This document shows, piece by piece, positions 46,075 through 58,559 of a stretch of 64,000 nt of DNA (positions are counted from its first letter, which is position 1; each line of letters begins with the position of its first letter). The position numbers and the translations under genes were made by a program. The stretch spans positions 97,265,869-97,329,868 of the forward strand of contig CM067220.1 in the NCBI GenBank assembly GCA_034190945.1, in the 5' to 3' direction. Source of the DNA: Octodonta nipae. Lineage: Eukaryota > Arthropoda > Insecta > Coleoptera > Chrysomelidae. The notes beneath the pieces are model-generated. The model saw only the letters and a list, made by a program, of their open reading frames with translations. It searched no databases and had not been told where the DNA came from.

Positions 46075-48635
46075 TATTAGTAAAACACTTTGTTTTCTGG
46101 CAATGTTCTCTCCAATCAGTTGTTGTATTTTAACCAAATGCCCGTGTTTTTAATAAACATAAAAAAGTTGTTAATATTTCCAAAATTTTATAATTAATTT
46201 CAAAGAAGTCTAGAGCGATTGGGTCATATTTCAGTTCCCTAATTTTTCATAATACGTTTGGATTAATTTGCAAATATTTATAACCCCTAAGAAGAAAAAT
46301 TTCATCCCATAAAGTGGTTACGAGTAGGGAACCAAATATATAACATAGCCCTAATCTTTCGGACAAAATTGAGAGGAAAGTACACAAGATCCTCAAAAGT
46401 TTCAGATACCGCTCGTTTCACTGAGCGCTTCCACTTAATCTTGATTATAAATCAGTCTGAAAAATGTAAGATTTTCCAATTTTTTCTCCCTTTTAAACGA
46501 TTTATTAGGGTAACTCGTCTTTGTCCTTTGAGTATTATTTAATTTACGAAAAAAGTAGCCCCAGGACAGCTTAAATTTTGGATGTTTACAAATAATAATT
46601 TTAAATTGTTGTTAAATGTCCAATCATCATCATTGGTCAACAAAATTTACTATATATCAGTTTTGATGTTGTGATTTTGATAAAAAATAGTTTTAGTTTA
46701 AAATTCAAAACATTGATTATATATTTCACAAAACTATAGACTTTATTAAGGTGTAAAAAAATTATTTTTTATCTTAACTTATACCGTGCTAACATCTATT
46801 TGGTTATAATCGATTTAACTTGATTTTAATTTCACTAGAAAACTGATATAAAACATTTAATGACAAGGGAATGGCTAAATAGAAATACTTATCGGAAGGG
46901 AGACGAGATTTCCATGTAGATTTAATATCAGATATAGAAATGTAATCAAATAGTCGAATCAATAACAATAGTCTTTGGGGTTTTACGGAGAAAACGTGGA
47001 GTTTTGTGTATGAGAATTGTGTAAATGAGAATAGATGTAGTTATTTATGAATGATAGAAACGATACGTGCGTGAATTGTAAACAATGATACCTGAATAAA
47101 CAAGAAAATTATGAAACTTTATATTATTATTGATGGGAAAAAAATAATTTAATGTGAAAATAAGAAATAACTACGAGTTCACAGATAACAATTACTCTAT
47201 CTTTCAAAACACTTTTAAGTAATTAATATATTTATTTATTTTTTAATCGTAATTAACACTTCGTCAAAGAAGCCAACTTCTACAAACGTAATTTCTATTT
47301 TTAACAGGTTGAACATTTCTTAATTTTCTGCAATAATTGTCATTCAACTGTACAATATAAAATAATTGTTCACATAGTATCACGAATAACTATCAATATG
47401 AGCTAATACCGATGTCAAGTACTTTCATAAAAGACTATACATAAACCAGAAATACCATACTTGAAACAATAGAACATTTTAAACATCAAATACGCCACTT
47501 TTTATTTGCGTCATATTAGGCCTTTGGCGAATGACAAATATCCTGCCTTCTAACATCTTACAACCCCTTTATTTTTGTTTCTAAGCTGCTTTATTTTAAA
47601 TCTCTTCAAAAGGCCTATACTAAATGTAAAAGAACAAATTTCACCTCTTATTATGCCGTATTCTCTTTACAGATTGTGATCGAGAAGAATTTCCTATTTA
47701 TGTCGTCATTGTCGTCCAAAATATATATCAATCGCCAAATTAAGAATTTGTGACTACGAAAATTCTGATAAATGATGAAGTGATTCTGATACTGAAAAGA
47801 ATACTTGAAAAAGTTGAGAATGACTTTATTGGAAATTTTTGTGGTAGATGATAAATAGTGGTTCCCCGAAAGCTTCCACTGAATTATTTAAAACTTTTTC
47901 ATAATATGAGTAGTCTAGATTCACTCTATGTAGCAGGTAAAGTTTCAAAAATTGTTAATTTATTTTTAATTAAATTATAAGTTAAGAGAGACAGAGTTTT
48001 ATGTCTAAAACGGAACCGTTTTTGGAATGCTCTTGGGTATTCCACTCACCATTTTCTTCAAAACTACTGTACAAAATGATGAACTTAAGCAGAATTCTGT
48101 AGAACAATTAGGAAGGGTATATTATATAAAACAAAAACAATTAGTTCATAATTTTAAGTACATAATTGATATTAAAGACATTTTTAAAAGTAGGACTTAC
48201 TCATCTTATCTCCGCTTTACGCATAATTTGCAGGAAAAACAAAAATCTGGAAAGGTAATACAGGTCCCTTGGTATTAGAATCAAACAGGCAATGGACCAA
48301 AACTTGTTTAAAAAGGAGCTAGTGAAACTATATGATCCTAATGAAATCTTATTAATATATGATCACAATAAAAACTTATTCAGTTTGCCAAGTAAATCAG
48401 AATAATGTTAGTATTGGCACTCGTTTCTTCAGGGCACATACTAAAATGGAGATTAATAAATACTGAAGACAATCCATTAAGTACCTAGTAAGTTGTAAAT
48501 ATCTCTTTCCAGACTTCAAACAATTGAGGCAATTATTTTTCCACTAAGAGTAAATAAGTTGTAAAGCACTTCACAAATTCACCTTTTATTATGTAATAAT
48601 CTTGATTTTACAATACAGAGCAGCTGGGCGGGGTT
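46075..48635. other. Gene-free stretch
   Basis: About 2.5 kb. The frame at 48027-48278 (83 codons, basic, Gln/Lys-rich, with an out-of-frame continuation to about 48480) has no family motif and may be a retroelement remnant. Confidence 0.4.
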
Positions 48636-49780
48636 ATGAAGTTTGAACGGAAAATGAGCGTGAAAAGTGTAATATTCTTTCTGTTTATTGTTCTTATCAC
48701 TCCCACTATAGAAAATGTGCAAATTCTTCCAAACCCTTCAATGAATATGAATAGCAAAAGCGTTAGAGCGGTACTTGTAAGCAATATACAGTCGGTATGT
48801 GCACATCTAAATAACCAGAAATGAAATTTTTGTTAAATTAAACCTTTTGCTGGAATACTAGAATGTCTATTTACAATCGCATATGATAGCAACTAATTAA
48901 AAAGTCATAATTTAAAGGTGCTGAAGCTATTTAAAGTAAGTGAGGCAAACTAGAAGAAAAAATGAAATCGACTGTATATTTAATGATAATAATGAAAAAA
49001 AAAGCTAATGCACATAATATATTTATGAAACCGCATACAAGTTGGGTGAATGAAGTCAATGAAATAATAAATAATACAAAAACAAATAGCGTTAACATAA
49101 TAACACGTTACCGAGGAGGAACCCCAAATCCATTTTTCTGGTGCTCAGGAATGAGATTGAGATAACGAATTTTATCTTGAGCATGAAGGGTAAAGATGGT
49201 GATATTGACAAAATACGTACTAGAGGCACTCAAAACATTGGTCAAACCTATAAAAGAATTAGTGAGAAAAACAGTACTTTTGAGGTTATTCTGAAATTTG
49301 ACGAATTACCAAATGTATATAAAGAGCTAAATAATAATAAATATGTAATGAAAAAGAATCAGAAGGTGGATAAATTATAAGATGATCTAGAAGAATAATA
49401 TATGAATAAGAAATTATAATACTGAAATATTATGGTATGACATAGAAACATATAATATTATAATCTAAAGAACTATTATACAACTGGACTCCATTTTATT
49501 CTTAATAGTGGAATTTTAAGTTTTAATGTAAATTTTAAGTTTACCAAATTTTACTGTTTAGATATAATATAGATTTTAGTATACCTGTGTACGGGTACCT
49601 ATGTGCACGTCTTTAGGATTTTAATTTCATTATTATTTGTAGTGTCTTGTAATGTTTGGTCAATAAATATATAAATAAATAAAGAGCTTAATAGGTACCA
49701 GAAATGATATTACAGAAAAATAATCATAATCAATTTGGGAAGCAGGATAGATTAAAAAACATATACATATAATATAAAGT
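48636..49780 (+). other. Unidentified retroelement-like stretch
   Basis: Three consecutive plus frames (48636-48824, 48962-49165, 49141-49380) are hydrophilic and Lys/Asn/Glu-rich apart from the first, which begins with a hydrophobic segment. The last two overlap and could be one frame with a shift. A 3'-UTR-like region follows, ending at 49660-49684 in 'caataaatatataaataaataaa', the end style of several insect non-LTR elements. No reverse transcriptase motif is seen, so the class is unknown. Confidence 0.3.
48790..48930 (+). repeat. Direct repeat pair, first copy (partner at 49781-49950)
   Basis: 'tcggtatgtgcacatctaaa' and following text, 'gttaaattaaacctttt', 'aatcgcatatgatag', 'aaaaagtcata' and 'aaaggtgctgaa' recur in the same order 988 bases downstream. 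The second copy carries an extra segment of about 25 bases. The pair brackets the retroelement-like stretch, so an LTR-like role or a segmental duplication is possible. Confidence 0.85.
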
Positions 49781-49950
49781 CGGTATGTGCACATCTAAAT
49801 AACCAGAAATAAAATAAAGGACAAAAATTGCATTAAAAGTTGTGTTAAATTAAACCTTTTGTTAGAAGACTACTATGTCTATCTGCAATCGCATATGATA
49901 GTAACGAATAAAAAAGTCATAGAGATTAAAGCAAAATTTAAAGGCGCTGA
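49781..49950 (+). repeat. Direct repeat pair, second copy
   Basis: Second copy of 48790-48930. It begins at the same phrase 'tcggtatgtgcacatctaaa' and ends at 'aaaggcgctgaa'. Confidence 0.85.
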
Positions 49951-50249
49951 AAATAGATCAAATTCGATGAATCCATAGGCCTAGGTCTAGGTTAAGGATA
50001 AAATACCAGATCATAAATATCTAGGTTAATAGTGTATCAAAAATTTTGATATGCATTCAAAAAATAATTTTGACTACAGAAATTTGACCACAAATTATAC
50101 ATTACAATTTAGCTCCGATTATGTTGTTTAGATTTCGCAGAGTTAATAGCAGATTCCCTACATTAATAAAAGCAGTCATGAACCCTGAAAATGAAGCGAA
50201 TATACTCAGCACTAAAAACAAATTCAACAAAAGTCAAATAGTAAAAATA

Positions 50250-51180
50250 TTTCTACCGTAGATGACAAAACCCCTGTACTACACATATCTATTGTTAACT
50301 GTTGGTGACACCGGAAAACCAAAGGCCCAAATTATCATGCTGCTAAAGACCAATCCGAATGGTACTTTTCCACAAAATTATCGCCCTATTAGTGAACTAC
50401 CAGCCATAGATGAACTGAACGTAATTCCAGAGCAACAATTTGGATTCAGACATCGACACGCCACCGAACATCAAACTCTACGCCTGTTAGAATACACCTC
50501 AGACGGACTCAACCGGAATCGAAGAAAAATCTTCGTCTTCTTGGATGTAGCAAAACTCTTTGACCGAGTATGGCATGACAGACTATTGGTCACTATGGTC
50601 CAAGTAGGATTTCGTACTAATATCATCCAGCTAGTGGGTCCCTTTTTGAAACATCGAAGAGTAAGAGTACTAATAGGCCAGGAGCTCTCAAAATACTGGA
50701 CCACCGAGACAGGGGTTGTCCAAGGAGCAGTCCTGTTCCCGATGCTATTTTCACGCAGGCATCCCAAGACCAGCCGACGCTATAATTGCCAAGTTCGCAG
50801 ACGACACCGCCATATGATGCAAATCTTTTAGATTCGAGCCAGCCACTCGACTGCAGCAAGCCACTGACGATTTAGCGGAATGGTGCCTTCAGTGGAACAT
50901 AGCCAGGAAACCTGACCGTAAACGGCAGACTAATTTCATGGAAGAATGACCTTGGAGTCATCATCGACGGGGGTTGACTTTCACGAGGCATGTCCGAGAG
51001 ACTCGTAACAAAGTCCAGGCTGCCCCTGCCAGATTTTACCCCCTAACAGGAAGAGAAAGCAAGCTGGGGCTCTTAAATTAACTGAGTCTCATCAAGACAG
51101 TCATCTTGCCAATGTTAACGTATGCTTCAAGAGTGTGGGGACAGACCAGCAAGAGCAAAAGGCAGAAGCAAAACTGCATT
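50250..51180 (+). pseudogene. Jockey-type non-LTR reverse transcriptase relic
   Basis: The first frame reads NPNGTFPQNYRPISELPA, VIPEQQFGFRHRHATEHQTL, VFLDVAKLFDRVWHDRLL (first catalytic Asp), FLKHRRVRVLIG and TGVVQGAVLFPMLF (damaged GVPQGSVLSP). A shift near 50750 gives AGIPRPADAIIAKFADDTAI (FADD box), then LAEWCLQWNIARKP, LGVIIDGGLTFTRHVRETRNK and LIKTVILPMLTYASRVWG. This order and the FRxxHSTxHQ and AKAFDRVWHxGLL wording fit the Jockey clade. Stops, frameshifts and an internal deletion around the fingers are present. The endonuclease domain and the 3' end are missing. Confidence 0.9.
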
Positions 51181-52970
51181 AGCATGAGGACCTGAGTTAA
51201 CTCTCAGGGGGTGGATGGCAAGGGAGCTAGGAGTGTCCTCAGTAATTTCGTGAACGGCAAATCCTATATGGGAATGAAAAATTCTTTCTGATTGATGTGT
51301 AAGATCTTCTAAAAAGGTTATAACTATTTGATATTTTTCCAACATTCCATTTTTACAATTTCAAGATTTTAAAGCAAAAAGTGCTAGTCAGGCGATTTTT
51401 GGACATGTAAAAAGTTACCGTGTTCTCATGTTAATTCGAGGCACACAATAAAGTTACCTTGAGAAGTTACATATTTATATATAACTATAATATCTTGTTC
51501 ATATATTGCGGAAAGATCTAACAATTAATAATAAAATGAAAGAGTGTAGGAGATCCCTCGACAACAAAACATGTTGGCTCATGGACAAAAGAAAACTTAA
51601 ATTTCGGGGAAGTCATTAGAATCGCCGAAAATAGAGAAGAAGAAGTGGTGATCGCTAATCTCTGTTAGAAAACGCCAAAGAAAGAAGAAGATGACGTAAT
51701 GAATAATGTTGATAGCGCTTTCTCGGTTGTCTGTTCCTTAAGTTACACCAAGGAAAAATTTGGTTATAAATATCTTTTAGTGACGCGATGTGGAAATTCA
51801 AATTTTTATTGATATTTCATAAACAGCATATTTGCGTTCGCCTCACCTTGCTATTTTTATGCATGAAAGCGCAATGTATTTCTTGACTGAATGCAACAGC
51901 TCAGTAAACAACTTTAATGGAAAATTCTCCGCCTTTCACCCTCACACGATTAGAGGCTCTCTCATCTTTTAAACAAAACATGCAGAACCTAGTCGTATAA
52001 AGAAATCTTTTCCTTGTTGCCTCAATCCTTGCATAATACCCGAAAATCTCGACTTTATATGTTCTCCATCACTTTTTGTCATTTTGTTTCCACATCTCGT
52101 GGGATTCGCGAATATGTGAGGGTGTAAAGTAAAACAATTTTTCTTGTGTCTTTTCTCAAATTTTATGAACACTTCAAACTTTTTCAGTGTTTAATAAAGA
52201 CAGCAAGCTTTTAATTCCAAACTTTGTCTCACATCTAATATAATTTTTGTGAGACAGTGTCATTTTAGAAGTACGTTCCACCATCCCTTGTCGAAATTTA
52301 AAACTAAGGCATTCGTTAAATAAACGAACCGTTAAGTTCCTATTTTTGAGTTTTCTGTGATAAGATTACAAAAAAAATCCATCTAAATACTTTATTAATT
52401 CAAATGCCACGTACTTGAATACAGTTACAGCAGGCATTTGTAATCTACTTCATAAAAGAGGTTAACTTACACAATAGTCGAATACATTAGACTCTGAGGA
52501 CTACGAATTTATCAGAAACTGGAAACTGAATTACAGTAATAATTTTAAATAACGAGCTACCAGATCAGCCCTTTACACGGATCGCATAGATTAACCAATT
52601 TAGCAATTAACTGTTGAAGAGATTCAAATTTTATTACTAGTAGGTTACTATTCTCAATTTTATTCACCCTAATGCATCAAAAACTACAGCCCATAGCGAA
52701 TAGTTTATATTTAAAAAAGAACCGAGTTCAACTAAGTGAAAATGAAAACGATTTAAAAACCGTTTGTAATCAATCACTATTTTCTGATATATCTTGACTT
52801 TTAAATTGGATACAAATTTGAGATTTACTTTGACATTACTGACTTTCGCCTGTAGTTATATGAAATGTCCTCTGAATCCATCTTACAATTTTTAATTTTT
52901 TCAAAAAAAGTGCGCTAAAGGAACCCGGCCAGTTCTCTATAATTTGTATTATTTTCCTATTTTTACACAT
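51181..52970. other. Gene-free stretch
   Basis: AT-rich DNA. Frames at 51127-51345 and 51969-52172 on the minus strand have no family motif. Confidence 0.5.
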
Positions 52971-52974
52971 ATTT

Positions 52975-53530
52975 TTTAATTTTATTTTTATTTTTTATTA
53001 TTATTTGGACCACTGTGTATAAGTATAACTCTAGTTTAGCCTATATTGCAACCCACTGTATATGTTTCTGTGTATTGGTCACCCAATTTAACTGAATTGT
53101 CTATCATTTTGTGAACCACATTGTATAACTAAAATTTAACCACCACGATATTGGAACAGTCCAGATATTTTTTAAACCACCCTGTATAAGTACAAATTCT
53201 CTCCACTCTATTGACTGTTTCTAACATTGTTTGTGTCACCTTGTATTCGTATAATTTAATTTCTCTTGATCTATCCTATATAACAAAATAATTTCACATT
53301 TATTAACTAATTGTATAACTATAATGTTAATTACCCTGTATTTCTAACACTTTTTGAAGTCACATCTGTTACTATACTTATACCCAACCATATAATTCAA
53401 ATATCCTAACTGCTTACGGTAATATAACACATTTTTTATTCAACCTATATAACAATAATTCAACCCCACACTTATTTCATGCACTTTGTTTACACAACAA
53501 TGTATGTTTGGGGGTTATTCGATATTTTTG
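52975..53530 (-). repeat. Decayed tandem array, S-type, third copy
   Basis: 'ccactgtgtataagtataa', 'cccactgtatatg', 'aaccacattgtataacta', 'aaaccaccctgtataagta', 'caccttgtattcgtataa' and 'taccctgtat' recur every 40-60 bases. Orientation matches 890-1250 and is opposite to 11400-12125. Confidence 0.6.
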
Positions 53531-55256
53531 CAAAATGTTGACATCTAGAAACATTATTATAGGAGGTTTTAATCAGGCGAGACTATTGACCACTTTAAAA
53601 CCCCCAGATGAAGAATGACAATGAAGTATGAACTCTATTTATGGTGCCAGATATTGTCGCTCTAATTTTGAAAAGTTGACCACTAATAAATTGTATTGTT
53701 AATGGAACCCCCGATTTTTTTTTCACGTTGCCTTAGAATTCATTTAGTTTCTTTCTCTCCGAAATCGGAGTCTGTTTCTAGCAGTTGCTTCTCAAGAAAT
53801 CAAAATGCTTAATGCTCTAAGAATATGTGATTTCTGCTCATTCATAAAATATTGTTTCGATCTTAGAAGGCTGTGGGGTTTAATTTACGTGCCGTCTAAT
53901 GTGCAATTTCATTACTTTTCCAAAGTTATAATCAATTATCTATATTTGTTTCTAATATTTTTCTTTTAATCGTCAATTCTATATTACTACGGAGTTTTTT
54001 CCAACGCTAAGAAGTACAGTTGCTCATGGAAAACAAACACAAAAGATTTCCTTAAATCTTTATGAAACAGTCAAATACTTGAAAGAGAATTACCAATAAC
54101 CTACAAAAGTAAAAAAATAGTTCAGTAAATAAATGACAACATAACTTCAAAGTAGATGTTCAAAATGGTAACCTTCTTGTTGAACATTTTTGGACATCTA
54201 GAATAGCTGCAGTCGTAATCTGCTAGTATAGTAATAGTATTATAGCATTTAAATGTATTTTTACCTACAAAAATCTACTTTAATATGAAACCCATGCGAA
54301 TTTCATACCAAACAAATTTTTGATTGAAGAGAATATTCACGTTTGACTTGATTTCCAATAATAAATAATTCAACGCTGAAAAAATACAAAGGATGAATAC
54401 CTTTTTAGACAAGTTATGTAATTTCCTGATACGTATAAATCTCATCTCAAGTTTTTACACGACTTCAATTTGTTATCAATACGCCAGCTCTGATGTCAGG
54501 ATTATGGGATTTGTTCAAAGCAAAAAAAACTTTAGATAAGTGATCGAGATTAATGAGATAAAATACGGGTTTTATGGTGAATTCGATGGGTTTCAGCCCT
54601 AATGGATTTGTTAAGAGAAACCAAAGGAGAGATAAAACTTTTTTGAGAATAATTTTAAGGTTTTGTCAATCAGATGTTAAAGTAAACAGGAGAACAAAGT
54701 ATTTGTAGCCTTCGATCTTCAATATCATGATAAAAGTTGGAAATTCTGACATTTGTGCTTACTTCTAAAATGCCAAAATAGTATATCGTTCGGGTTGAAC
54801 ATACTATTTTTTACTACGAATGGGGGATCAACCTTTTTTTTTGAATTTAATTTGTTATTTTAATATCGTAATAACAATATAAACTTTGTAATGTCAATCT
54901 GATTTCTTTAATATTGACAGTTATGTTGCTTCATTTGATGTTGTCAATTTATGTGAGACAAGGATAGTTTGCGTGTGCTCAGTATAATTTGCGTGAGCCA
55001 AGTAAACTTGACGGTCGCAACAAAAATAGTTTGCTTGTTCTAAATATAATTTGCGTCTCCCTAGTAAACTTGCAGCATTTATAACACTGCGTATATTTAA
55101 AAATGGGCAATTAGCACTTTTTCAACCACAACAGCGAGCGCTAAGATATACTACTTATCCCGCATGAGTAATAAAAAAGACTTTTAGACTTTTGTAGCTT
55201 GTTATCTTTCAATTTGTAGTTTACTTGCTTTATGCTTTTATTGCTGTACCAATATA
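53531..55256. other. Gene-free stretch
   Basis: No gene recognised. Near 54958-55075 a unit containing 'agtttgcgtg' or 'aatttgcgt' with 'agtaaacttg' is repeated about twice head to tail. Confidence 0.45.
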
Positions 55257-56154
55257 CGGGGTGTCCCGTGACGGCTGAATATTTGTTAAAATACGTAATT
55301 TCTGCAAAATGTCAAGGTCATTCCTTTAGTAACTTTAACCAAGAAATCTGATGGTGACCTTGGATTTGACCTTGAACCTCACTTTTGAGGTTATTTTGAG
55401 GTCAACCTCGTTTTTTTAAATAAAAACCCCTATTTTTTATTACGGAATCGGAAAGAGAGGGAAATTCTACGTCCGGACATGTATTGAGGTATGAGCTTGA
55501 GGCAACCACTAGAGGTCAAATATAGCTCAAATAAATATTTCTTAAAAATCTCGGGAGTTCAGTGGTAAAAGAAAACAAAGGTCATACCCGAAGTAAGTCT
55601 GAGCGATGAACTCAACGGCGACTTTAGATTTGACCTTACACCTCATTTTCAAGGTCAACCCTTATTTTTTATACCGGATTCGAAAGGAGCGAAAAATTCT
55701 GCGTATGGATTAGAACTCAGCGACCCCCTAAACCCCCGAGTAAGAAATTTCCAGCCCAAAATGTGCTATTTCTATCTTGAATTCGCCATCTTGGATTAGA
55801 AAAAAATAAAATTTCGTTATTTGATTCGAATTCAGCGACCTCCAAAACCACCGAGTAAGAAATGTCAAGCCAAAAGAAGTCATTATTTGACCTCTATTTG
55901 ACCTATAGTGGTTGTCTCAACCTCATACCTCAATACATGTCCGGACGTAAAATTTGCCATTCTTTCCGATTCCGCATTCAAAAATAGGGGTTTTTATTTA
56001 AAAAAATGAGATTCACCTCAAAATAATCTCAAAAATGAGGTTCAAGGTCAAATCCAAGCTCCCCATCGGATTTCTTGGTCAGAGCTACTAAAGGAATGAC
56101 CTTGACCTTTCCAGAAATGAGGTAGTTTAGCAAACATTCAGCCCTTACAGGAGT
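55257..56154. repeat. A-type foldback element, copy 2 (complete, TA-flanked)
   Basis: The ends 'cggggtgtcccgtgacggct' and, inward from the right, 'actcctgtaagggctgaat' are imperfect inverted repeats flanked by TA (55255-55256 and 56155-56156). The arms share 'aaggtcattcctttagtaac', 'gaccttgaacctca', 'gaggtcaacctc', 'ggacatgtattgaggtatga' and 'gaggcaaccactagaggtca' with their complements. The right end is complete here, unlike copy 1 at 38921. Confidence 0.88.
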
Positions 56155-56191
56155 TAATTTACATCCGTTTGTGAATACTATATGATAAAAG

Positions 56192-57098
56192 CAACTATAT
56201 GGGGGTTTCCGAACCGGCCAGAGATACAGGGTAACATAAATAAGAAAAAAAGTTATGCTATTCCAAGGCCAATCAGGTGCTGTATCGAAAAATATCCACA
56301 GGGGTATTCAAAACAGGGAGAAAAAATTAACTATGATTTTCAAAAAATTTCTATATATTCGCCATCTTGCAAACATATTTGATAAAATTTTGTATGTTTG
56401 TGTTGACGATTACGGCCAATCGATTAACGTAACCACCGTAGTCAAGTGTTACGTCTTGTGACCGCCATATTGAATTTATCCGTCATTGAATAAAAGAGCT
56501 ATTCAACCACGTATACCATGCCCATCTTGTGATGACTGAAAATGTATATTTAAAAAAATAGTTTTTCAGTTGGTAGACTCTGAAACAACATGCCTTTTTT
56601 GTTGTCAGAGCTATTGACCCCTCTGTCAAAACTTTTTATTTACTTCTGTCTGTTAAGAGTTTAATATTTAAGTCATTTTGTTCCAAAGCTAAATGAAAAC
56701 TTTTGCTTACAATAATTTACATTTTCTGTCATCCAAGGATGGGCCAATTGTACATGTACATTAGGTGCTATTTAATGACGTATAAATTATATATGGCGGC
56801 CATAAGAAAGTTGGCTATGGTTACCAAAAATGTAGAAGACCTAGAAAAAATCCTTTAACGTCAATCAATTGGGGGGTAGTCGCTATCGCAAAACTGCCAA
56901 ATTCTATCAAATTCGGTTACAAGATGGCGGATATGACCAAGTACTCGAAAAAACAAAATTTATGTTTTTTCTTGATATTTTAAAGAACCCTGTAGTTATT
57001 TTTATTTAAATACAACACGTGATTCGGCTTGAAATAGAACAAACTTTTTCCCATTTAAGCCAACCTGTACTGCCGTTTTGGAAATCCCCATGTAGTTG
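56192..57098. repeat. F-type foldback element
   Basis: Ends 'caactatatgggggtttcc' and, inward from the right, 'caactacatggggatttcc'. Arms of about 240 bases (56192-56430 and 56860-57098) pair with about one change in four by eye, including 'cgccatcttg' / 'caagatggcg' and 'ccaatcgattaacg' / 'cgtcaatcaattgg'. The interior repeats 'ggcggccat'/'accgccata'-type text. It lies only 38 bases from the A-type element. Frames at 56182-56461 lie in the left arm and are not genes. Confidence 0.78.
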
Positions 57099-57302
57099 TT
57101 TTTTAATCGATTCTAATCGACTTTCAAAAAGGACGAGGTTATTATTCGTCGGCAGGTTTTATTGTATGTAAGTATGCTCATACTCTAGAGAAGATAGTAT
57201 TTTCAATTGCAAAAAAAAATACACAGGTGTTTGATTGGCTTTTCTTGAAGATTGTATATAAGATAACACATAAAAACTGTTGTTAACAAATGTTTATTCT
57301 TT

Positions 57303-57620
57303 AATTAATTATAAGGAGTGTTTAAAGCTGCAAAAATCGCTATTTTAGCAGTTTTTTCAAGTTTTCAGCAACTGAATTAACAGTTTTAATGTCGAAAATA
57401 AGTTTGTTTTATACGTAATTTCAATATCTATTGAATGATAGGTTCATATAGCCGATTGGATAATTAGTTATTGAGCTATTTGGAAAACACTGTAAAAATA
57501 CACAATTTTCAATCGCCCATAGTTATTATTTAAGATACGTTGAAATTTTGAAACTCGGCAGAATTTTTCATTTCAAGTTAATATTTTGACCATCTGAAGG
57601 AACATATTACTTATTAGATC
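57303..57620. repeat. Left arm of a diverged inverted repeat (partner 59780-60072)
   Basis: 'taattataaggagtgtttaa', 'gctattttagcagttttt' and 'tcagcaactgaat' pair with the complement of 'tgttgctgagaag', 'aactgccaaaattagtg' and 'taaacacctagtataatta' near 60000-60070; further inward 'caatcgcccatag' pairs with the complement of 'gagttacgagtgattg'. Divergence is considerable. Confidence 0.6.
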
Positions 57621-58555
57621 TCTCAGTACAATCCCTCATAAATTAATTTTCTTTTGGTTTTGTTTTGTTGTATGTAAAATCAGATTGAAAGTCCGCATTT
57701 TGGTATTCGGAATTATATAAAATGTACTGGTGGGAGAAGCACCTTCCCCTCATTTTACTACTGCGTTCGAACTGAGTTTCATTTTAAATCGCTTTGATTC
57801 TTTCCCAAATGCCATGCCAACTGTCAAACTGTATGCTGATAGCCCAGAGACGAGAAACGGTGGCATATCATAATTACTCCATTGGAATGTTATATTTTTT
57901 GGGCTTAGCTTGCATTTGTCAGGTGACGCAATTTTATTTTTTACATATCAAGGGGGGTTAATGTTAAGTTAAATTCAAGTTTGCGGTGTTGCAACCCCAC
58001 GGTCGCCATCTTGGAAAAGCCGTCAAAATGATTTTTATGGTTTATCTGACAAACTATTAGACCTCACAAAAAAGAATATTTAACATTTTTTGTTGCAAAT
58101 AAAATTGCCTACAACTTGTGTGAAGTAACTTTTAGTCAGACAACCATAAATAAATGAGTTATAAAGAAAATTAATGAAAATTTGAGAAGAAAATTTCTAG
58201 TTGTCGATATAACTTTTTTCTAATCATTTTACAAAAAAATTACATCAGACCATTTTTATCGATGGCGTTTTAAGGAATAATTTGCATTATAAACTTTTTA
58301 AATTTATTCATTAGTCAAGTAACTTCATGGATCATAACTATACATTAATGTTAATGATTTGCTATAATTATATTGTTGACATTGATTTTCTATTTTCTGA
58401 CTCATTATTTCTTTTCTAAAGTTTTTAATTGTCAAACTGCGATCGACTTTGTTTCAAAACTCTGACAATTAAAGTCTGCAAACCAATTACGAGGGTAAAT
58501 CATACATTAACACATTTTTTTATAAATTAATTGAATAACATTCTACACAAATGAT
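57621..58555. other. Gene-free interior of the diverged inverted repeat
   Basis: No motif recognised besides 'cggtcgccatcttgg' near 58000, which recalls the F-type foldback. Confidence 0.4.
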
Positions 58556-58559
58556 TCAT

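Noticed and set aside
48027..48278. 83-codon plus frame as a retroelement gag or envelope
   Set aside because: Basic composition only; no motif to support it.
56182..56461. Two overlapping plus frames of 66-68 codons
   Set aside because: They lie in the left arm of the F-type foldback and have no domain.
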